From Bacillota bacterium (GTDB lineage Bacteria; Bacillota; Clostridia; Christensenellales; QAND01), in contig QAND01000011.1 of the NCBI GenBank assembly GCA_003150225.1, positions 16,267 to 80,266 on the forward strand: 64,000 nt of DNA, written 5' to 3'. The notes beneath the pieces were generated by a model that worked only from the letters and a program-made list of their open reading frames with translations, had not been told where the DNA came from and did not search any database. The position numbers were made by a program, and so were the translations under genes. The stretch's first letter is position 1, and every line of letters starts with the position of its first letter. Of the stretch, positions 60,058-64,000 are shown piece after piece.

Positions 60058-61050
60058 TTACCATGCATAAGCGTTGGGAGCGGCGCCGCCCGGACCGGGG
60101 AAGATCTCGTCCAAGCGCTTCATCACATCGTCGGAGAGGTCGATCTCCACCGCGCGCAGAGAGTTCTCAAGCTGCTCCACGGTACGAGGGCCAGTGATAG
60201 GCGCCGTAATGGCAGGATTCTTCAGCAGCCAAGCCAATGCAACGTTGGATTCCTTCTCGCCCAGTTCCTGGCAAAGGGCATGATAGTCCTCCAGCTGCTT
60301 TCTGACGGTTTCATTCATGCGACGCTCTTTTGCCATCTGGGTACGCTGGCCAACGCTCTTGTTCAGTGCGTTTTCGCTCAATAGACCACCATTGAGGGGG
60401 CTATATGGCACCACGCCGATGCCAAAATCATGAGCAGCGGGGAGCACCTCCAGCTCTGGCAAACGCCCCATCAGGTTGTATCGGTGCTGTTCGGTAACCA
60501 GCCCCATGAAGCGGTACTTCTCGGCTTCATACTGAGCCTGTACCAAATCCCGCCCCGCAAAGTTGCTGGAGCCCACATAGACCACCTTGCCGGCGCTGAC
60601 CAGATCGGAGAAAACGCCCCAGAGTTCTGCCCAGGTCACATTCCGATCCACATGGTGCATTTGATACAGCTCTACATAGTCGGTCTGCAGCCGGCGCAAG
60701 GAGCCCTCAATGTGCCTGCGAATCTTGTAGGCGGACAGGCCCAGACGATCGTTGGGGCCATCGTTGGGATCATCCATACGGAAATAAACCTTGGTGGCAA
60801 TGATGGTGCGTTCCCGGCGATTGCCCCCCTGGGCGAACCACCGGCCGATGATCTCCTCGGAGAGGCCAAAGTTGCAGCGGTCTCCGCCACCATAGTTGTT
60901 GGAGGTATCAAAATAGTTGATTCCCGCATCCAAGGCGGCGTCCATAATCCGGAACGCTTCCTTCTCATCAGTGGCATTGCCGAAATTCATGGTGCCCAGG
61001 CAAAGCCGGCTCACCTGCATTCCCGTCCGTCCCAAACTGGTGTACTTCAT
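60058..61050 (-). CDS. Aldo/keto reductase
   Basis: NADPH-dependent (beta/alpha)8-barrel oxidoreductase of unknown substrate. The 330-residue product starts MKYTSLGRTGMQVSRLCLGTMNFG (61050; AAAGGAG 8 bases before). The catalytic tetrad is visible: Asp in NYFDTSNNYGGG, Tyr in the same motif, Lys in TIIATKVYF, His in ELYQMHHVD. The C-terminal cofactor motif reads ITAPITGPRTVEQLENSLRAVEI. It resembles the YhdN/Tas-like group. No genes in the neighbourhood suggest a pathway. Confidence 0.93.
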   Translation of the reverse strand: MKYTSLGRTGMQVSRLCLGTMNFGNATDEKEAFRIMDAALDAGINYFDTSNNYGGGDRCNFGLSEEIIGRWFAQGGNRRERTIIATKVYFRMDDPNDGPNDRLGLSAYKIRRHIEGSLRRLQTDYVELYQMHHVDRNVTWAELWGVFSDLVSAGKVVYVGSSNFAGRDLVQAQYEAEKYRFMGLVTEQHRYNLMGRLPELEVLPAAHDFGIGVVPYSPLNGGLLSENALNKSVGQRTQMAKERRMNETVRKQLEDYHALCQELGEKESNVALAWLLKNPAITAPITGPRTVEQLENSLRAVEIDLSDDVMKRLDEIFPGPGGAAPNAYAW

Positions 61051-61122
61051 GCGCTCGTCTCCTTTTGAAACATATATTTCCTTGGTAAGACCGTTCGTCT
61101 TCCATAGGGTTCCACAAAAAGC

Positions 61123-61167
61123 AAAAAAATAAAGAGGAACCAAGCCCACAAGGGCTGTTCCCCTCTT
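61123..61167 (-). terminator. Terminator after the cupin gene
   Basis: Imperfect long hairpin (outer AAGAGG.AAC/GTT..CCTCTT, inner AGCCC/GGGCT) followed on the minus strand by TTTATTTTTTTGC. Confidence 0.7.
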
Positions 61168-61287
61168 ATTACTCAACTAGATTCATCCTCATTTACAATT
61201 ATATCTGCTTTTAAAAAAAGATCAAGCGCTTTTCCAGCGGGAATCCACATTTCTTATAAAAAAGTCCAGTTTTATGAAATCCCACTC

Positions 61288-61620
61288 TCAAAATACCACT
61301 GTCAAAAGCATCTTAAAGCGTTCCAGCCCAAATACGGCATGGGGCACCTTTGCCGGCATGACGATGGTCTCGCCGCAATCCAACCGATATTCTTTCCCAG
61401 CGATGGTAATTCTGCACACTCCATCCAGCACTGTAACCATCGCGTCCCCACCCGATTCGTGGGTGCTGATCTCCTCTCCTTTTTCAAAGGCAAACAGTGT
61501 CAAGCTGACGAATTCATTTTGTGCCAGGGTTTTGCTGACGATCTGTCCCTCCTGGTATTGCACCTCGTCCCGCAATCGCAATCCTTCGGACTTCTTGATG
61601 TTCTTCAGCTTCATTTCCAT
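61288..61620 (-). CDS. Small cupin-domain protein
   Basis: Single-domain cupin of 110 residues. It starts MEMKLKNIKKSEGLRLRDEVQYQEGQIVSKTL with AGAGGAGG upstream. Cupin motif 1 is around ISTHESGGDAMVTVLDGVCRITI (His and possible ligands) and motif 2 around LDCGETIVMPAKVPHAVFGLERFKML (His). Function could be an isomerase, a binding protein or a dioxygenase-like enzyme; the sequence does not decide. Monocistronic. Confidence 0.88.
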   Translation of the reverse strand: MEMKLKNIKKSEGLRLRDEVQYQEGQIVSKTLAQNEFVSLTLFAFEKGEEISTHESGGDAMVTVLDGVCRITIAGKEYRLDCGETIVMPAKVPHAVFGLERFKMLLTVVF

Positions 61621-61812
61621 GAATAGCCTCCTCTTCCGTTTTCTTTATTATAGCGGTCATGGCATCAAAAAACCGTTGTTTTTCCCACAAAGCAGATGTT
61701 TTTTATGGAACTTACAACACGTTTACCAGGAAACCCGCCCCAGAAAATTTCCGGGAAAAGAAAAAGGCCGCATATATTGCGCATCCGTATGTTTACACAC
61801 CGGCCGCGCTTC

Positions 61813-62355
61813 CTATTGGCAAAGGAACGCCGCCCAGCTTCTCGTTGTTTTGGCAGTCTGTCCACTCCAATAAAACAGCTTCTCTACGTACTCGCCCTTG
61901 CGGCTTTCAACCGCTTCCCGACATGCATCAATCCCGTATCTATGAATGATAGCAGTAAGGTCATAGGCTGGGTATCCAATTGCATGACCAGCGGTATGCA
62001 CCACCGAACAGGCCTGTCCAACGGCATGGCAGAGCGCCACATCCTCCTTGCAGCCCGCCTCCTTCGCAAATGCGTGACAATCCAGTATCTTTCGCTGTGC
62101 ATATCGCATCTTAATCTTCCCAGATGCCCATTCCCAGGCCGCTTCAAGGGCCTCTCGGGGTCGTTTCTCCAATGGATACCTGGTTTCCAAAACGGCAACG
62201 GATTCCGCCGCAAAGTCCATGGCCCATAAAACCATGGTTTTATGATCCTGTTCTTCAAATAGCATCCGCAGATCCTGTAGATATTCAGACTCCTTGGAAA
62301 ACAAAATCTGGTTATTCCTCCTGTATCTCTTGTTCACTTCAGAAAGCCAGTCCAT
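61813..62355 (-). CDS. Imm-5-like putative immunity-type protein
   Basis: A 180-residue helical cytosolic protein. It starts MDWLSEVNKRYRRNNQILFS at 62355, where GGAGG lies 5 bases upstream; a TTG at 62373 is an alternative. The core LEAAWEWASGKIKMRYAQRKILDCHAFAKEAGCKEDVALCHAVGQACSVVHTAGHAIGYPAY recalls the Imm-5-like domain (regular alpha-helical repeats with AxxWAxG and AxHxAxHA patterns). Such proteins were grouped with immunity proteins by comparison only, and no toxin gene is near. It follows the ChrA pair by 45 bases and may be on the same transcript. Confidence 0.65.
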   Translation of the reverse strand: MDWLSEVNKRYRRNNQILFSKESEYLQDLRMLFEEQDHKTMVLWAMDFAAESVAVLETRYPLEKRPREALEAAWEWASGKIKMRYAQRKILDCHAFAKEAGCKEDVALCHAVGQACSVVHTAGHAIGYPAYDLTAIIHRYGIDACREAVESRKGEYVEKLFYWSGQTAKTTRSWAAFLCQ

Positions 62356-62399
62356 CGTTTCCTCCAATTTCAAAATGCATGGAGCACGTTTTGATACCG

Positions 62400-62960
62400 T
62401 TAAAAAGCATATCCTGCCATTCCTAAAACTGCTGAAATAATAATCAACATCATCGGGGAAATGCTTTTTTTCATTTTCTGATTCAAGCCGAAATACAAGA
62501 CGGCAAGAATTACTGTAATTACGAGTGCATTGATATCAAATGCGGAAAAAGGAACCGAGAACAAATTCTTTGCAATCATCCAACATCCTGTCGCAAGTAT
62601 AATTCCAATCATACAAGGCTTAACCCCGCGCAGAACTACCTGAACATATTTGTTCTTTATCGCTTTGGATAGGATTGCGGTTACAAGCAAAATAATGATG
62701 AAAGACGGCAGCACAACAGCAAACGTGGCGATAAGAGCCCCGATGACACCTGCTTGTGATGTTCCGACATAGGTTGCCAGGTTTACCATGATAGGTCCCG
62801 GAGTGCTTTCACTTACCGCAATCATATATGTCAGCATTTCGTCGCTGAGCCAACCATAGGAAAGCACAATATCTCTGATTAACGGTATGGCAGCATAAGC
62901 GCCGCCAAAAGCAAAACAACCAACTTTCAGAAAACCAAAGAACAGATTCAGATAGATCAT
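62400..62960 (-). CDS. chrA: Chromate-transporter-family protein, second half
   Basis: Short-chain CHR-family membrane protein of 186 residues, with about six hydrophobic segments. Family motifs: FLKVGCFAFGGAYAAIPLI at the N-terminus and VSESTPGPIMVNLATYVG. It overlaps the end of the first CHR gene by 4 bases (ATGA). Short CHR proteins usually work as pairs of opposite membrane orientation, which fits here. Chromate or another oxyanion may be the substrate; that cannot be read from sequence. Confidence 0.9.
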   Translation of the reverse strand: MIYLNLFFGFLKVGCFAFGGAYAAIPLIRDIVLSYGWLSDEMLTYMIAVSESTPGPIMVNLATYVGTSQAGVIGALIATFAVVLPSFIIILLVTAILSKAIKNKYVQVVLRGVKPCMIGIILATGCWMIAKNLFSVPFSAFDINALVITVILAVLYFGLNQKMKKSISPMMLIIISAVLGMAGYAF

Positions 62961-63532
62961 TTCTTATCACCAACCTTTCTCTGATTCCCCTTGGTCAAAA
63001 AAATCACAAGACTGATACCCCCAAATATCAGCATCAGTGCAACGGATGAGAAGTTTATCGCAAAGATATTGATCAGCAGCATGATAACGGCTGCAGAAAT
63101 CATGATCGTTTGCGGAAGTGGTTTCTTCTGCATTTTCTTTATCATTTTTATAGCAGCATCCAGAATTAATAAGCCAACGGCAAGCTTTATGCCCTTAAAT
63201 GCATTGGCGATAATCGTTATTCCAAGGAAATTGTCAAGCAGCTTAGCAATTAAAAGGATCACTACAAAAGAAGGAAGAACCATCCCAACCGTCGCGGTAA
63301 CCGCACCGGCAAAGCCTTTCTGTTTATATCCGACAAATGTCGCACAGTTGATGGCAATTGGGCCAGGAGTGGACTCGGCAACTACCGTAATGTTCATCAT
63401 ATCATCGTGGGTGATCCATTTTTTCTTTTCAACGCAAGCATCTTCAATCATTGAAATCATTGCATACCCGCCGCCAAAGGTGAAAAGCCCGATTTTAGAA
63501 AAAGTGAGAAAAAGGTTCCAAAGTAGCTTCAT
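62957..63532 (-). CDS. chrA: Chromate-transporter-family protein, first half
   Basis: Short-chain CHR-family membrane protein of 191 residues: FLTFSKIGLFTFGGGYAMISMIED and VVAESTPGPIAINCATFVGY are the duplicated family motifs. It overlaps the upstream ArsR-type gene and the downstream second half by 4 bases each, so all three are translationally coupled. The A+T content of this operon is visibly higher than in the housekeeping genes, which suggests acquisition from elsewhere. Confidence 0.9.
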   Translation of the reverse strand: MKLLWNLFLTFSKIGLFTFGGGYAMISMIEDACVEKKKWITHDDMMNITVVAESTPGPIAINCATFVGYKQKGFAGAVTATVGMVLPSFVVILLIAKLLDNFLGITIIANAFKGIKLAVGLLILDAAIKMIKKMQKKPLPQTIMISAAVIMLLINIFAINFSSVALMLIFGGISLVIFLTKGNQRKVGDKK

Positions 63533-63858
63533 CTCGCCGCCTCTATTTCTCTGAACTCACAGTTACAGATTCCACCGGTTCTGTCCAACCGTTCCGATTG
63601 CTCCGCCATGGTTATTATTGTCTGAGACAAAAAATCAAGAGTTTCCTGCTTTGGAAGATAGTGCGTGTGATACCCGAATTTTTCGCCGTAAACAAGATCC
63701 GCCTCCCGCAGGACTTTCATATGCTGTGAAACGGCTGATTCGGTAATATTCATAGCTTTCGAAAGGGATCGCACACAGTGCTTCCTTTTCAAAAGATTCT
63801 GAAATATTCTGAAGCGAGTCGGGTCTCCCAGTGCCTTTAATATAACCTCAATATCCAT
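63529..63858 (-). CDS. ArsR-family repressor of the chrA pair
   Basis: A 109-residue winged-helix repressor. It begins MDIEVILKALGDPTRFRIFQNLLKRKHCVRSLSKAMNITESAVSQHMKVL, with the DNA-reading helix in NITESAVSQHMKVLREADL. Cysteines occur in KRKHCVRSL and in the C-terminal ICNCEF, a possible thiol-based effector site. It is the first gene of the operon and overlaps chrA. Two identical-arm palindromes over the promoter are likely its operators. The effector is unknown. Confidence 0.92.
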   Translation of the reverse strand: MDIEVILKALGDPTRFRIFQNLLKRKHCVRSLSKAMNITESAVSQHMKVLREADLVYGEKFGYHTHYLPKQETLDFLSQTIITMAEQSERLDRTGGICNCEFREIEAAR

Positions 63859-63869
63859 GGCATGCCTCC

Positions 63870-63889
63870 AATTAAGTGGTTACTTAATT
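63870..63889 (-). promoter_or_regulatory. ArsR operator 1 of the chrA operon
   Basis: AATTAAGT-GGTT-ACTTAATT, a perfect 8-4-8 palindrome overlapping the -10 box and transcription start, and ending 12 bases before the repressor gene. Confidence 0.75.
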
Positions 63890-63916
63890 ATATTTGCGAT
63901 CTTTTAATTAAGTCAA
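63887..63916 (-). promoter_or_regulatory. Promoter of the arsR-chrA-chrA operon
   Basis: Minus strand: TTGACT (63911-63916), 18-base spacer, consensus TATAAT (63887-63892), about 30 bases before the repressor start. Confidence 0.85.
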
Positions 63917-63925
63917 TACTTAATT
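63906..63925 (-). promoter_or_regulatory. ArsR operator 2 of the chrA operon
   Basis: AATTAAGT-CAAT-ACTTAATT, with the same 8-base arms as operator 1 (9 with the flanking T/A), covering the -35 box. The centres are 36 bases apart. Confidence 0.75.
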
Positions 63926-63956
63926 AGACTTTCGGAAGCGAGATAAATCTTGGCAT

Positions 63957-63995
63957 AAAAAAGAGGACATAACGATAATCCGTTATGTCCTCTTT
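63957..63995 (-). terminator. Terminator of a gene beyond the right edge
   Basis: Perfect 15-bp stem (63960-63974 with 63981-63995) followed on the minus strand by TTTTTTATG. It would end a minus-strand gene that starts outside the window, before the chrA operon promoter. Confidence 0.8.
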
Positions 63996-64000
63996 GTTGG

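Overview
The window reads as chromosome of a GC-rich, spore-forming, fermentative member of the Clostridia (Firmicutes). Three things point there. Gene order follows Firmicutes: the rpoB-rpoC-rpsL-rpsG-fusA-tuf-S10 run, and the sets mfd/spoVT/yabM/mazG/yabO and spoIIE/tilS/hprT/ftsH. Sporulation genes are present (spoIIE, spoVT, a SpoVB-type flippase). An adhE gene carries Rex-type redox operators. Genus cannot be fixed from the sequence alone. Nearly all core genes have counterparts in the origin-proximal arc of Bacillus subtilis, here cut into blocks and re-joined with accessory genes between them.

Layout. Bases 1-24.6 kb, all on the minus strand, are housekeeping: S10 operon start (rpsJ to rpsC, rpsC cut by the window edge), tuf, fusA, rpsG, rpsL, rpoC, rpoB, then a YacL-type PIN/TRAM membrane protein, radA, a membrane-anchored beta-propeller-like protein, ispF, rqcP, an HU gene, mazG and a MOP-family flippase. 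Bases 24.7-33.4 kb are mixed: a GNAT acetyltransferase, a CapA-like protein, Rex-controlled adhE, spoVT, and a Zn/Cd-type efflux unit (free-standing HMA protein, P1B-type ATPase, ArsR-type repressor). Bases 33.4-42.1 kb hold a lipoprotein foldase with an unusual parvulin domain, mfd-pth-glmU, and murC on the plus strand.

Bases 42.1-45.5 kb are the most distinctive part. A secreted glucosaminidase ending in a dockerin sits in one operon with a membrane-anchored cohesin protein, which looks like a dedicated cell-surface docking pair for a wall hydrolase. Bases 45.7-54.3 kb return to core functions: a threonine aldolase-like enzyme, a divergent prs, ftsH, hpt, tilS, a small DUF6506-like gene and spoIIE. 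Between spoIIE and a tRNA-Met gene (54.5-58.6 kb) lie a phage-type lysis cassette (holin-like proteins, GH25 lysozyme, a truncated phage gene) and two tandem ChbG/YdjC deacetylase-like genes.

From 58.8 kb to the right edge is an accessory tail: a DEDD-exonuclease-like protein, an aldo/keto reductase, a cupin, an Imm-5-like protein, and an ArsR-ChrA-ChrA operon whose promoter is bracketed by two perfect palindromes. Sigma-A promoters and intrinsic terminators can be read for most transcription units and are listed. I saw no CRISPR array, insertion sequence, rRNA or replication origin.
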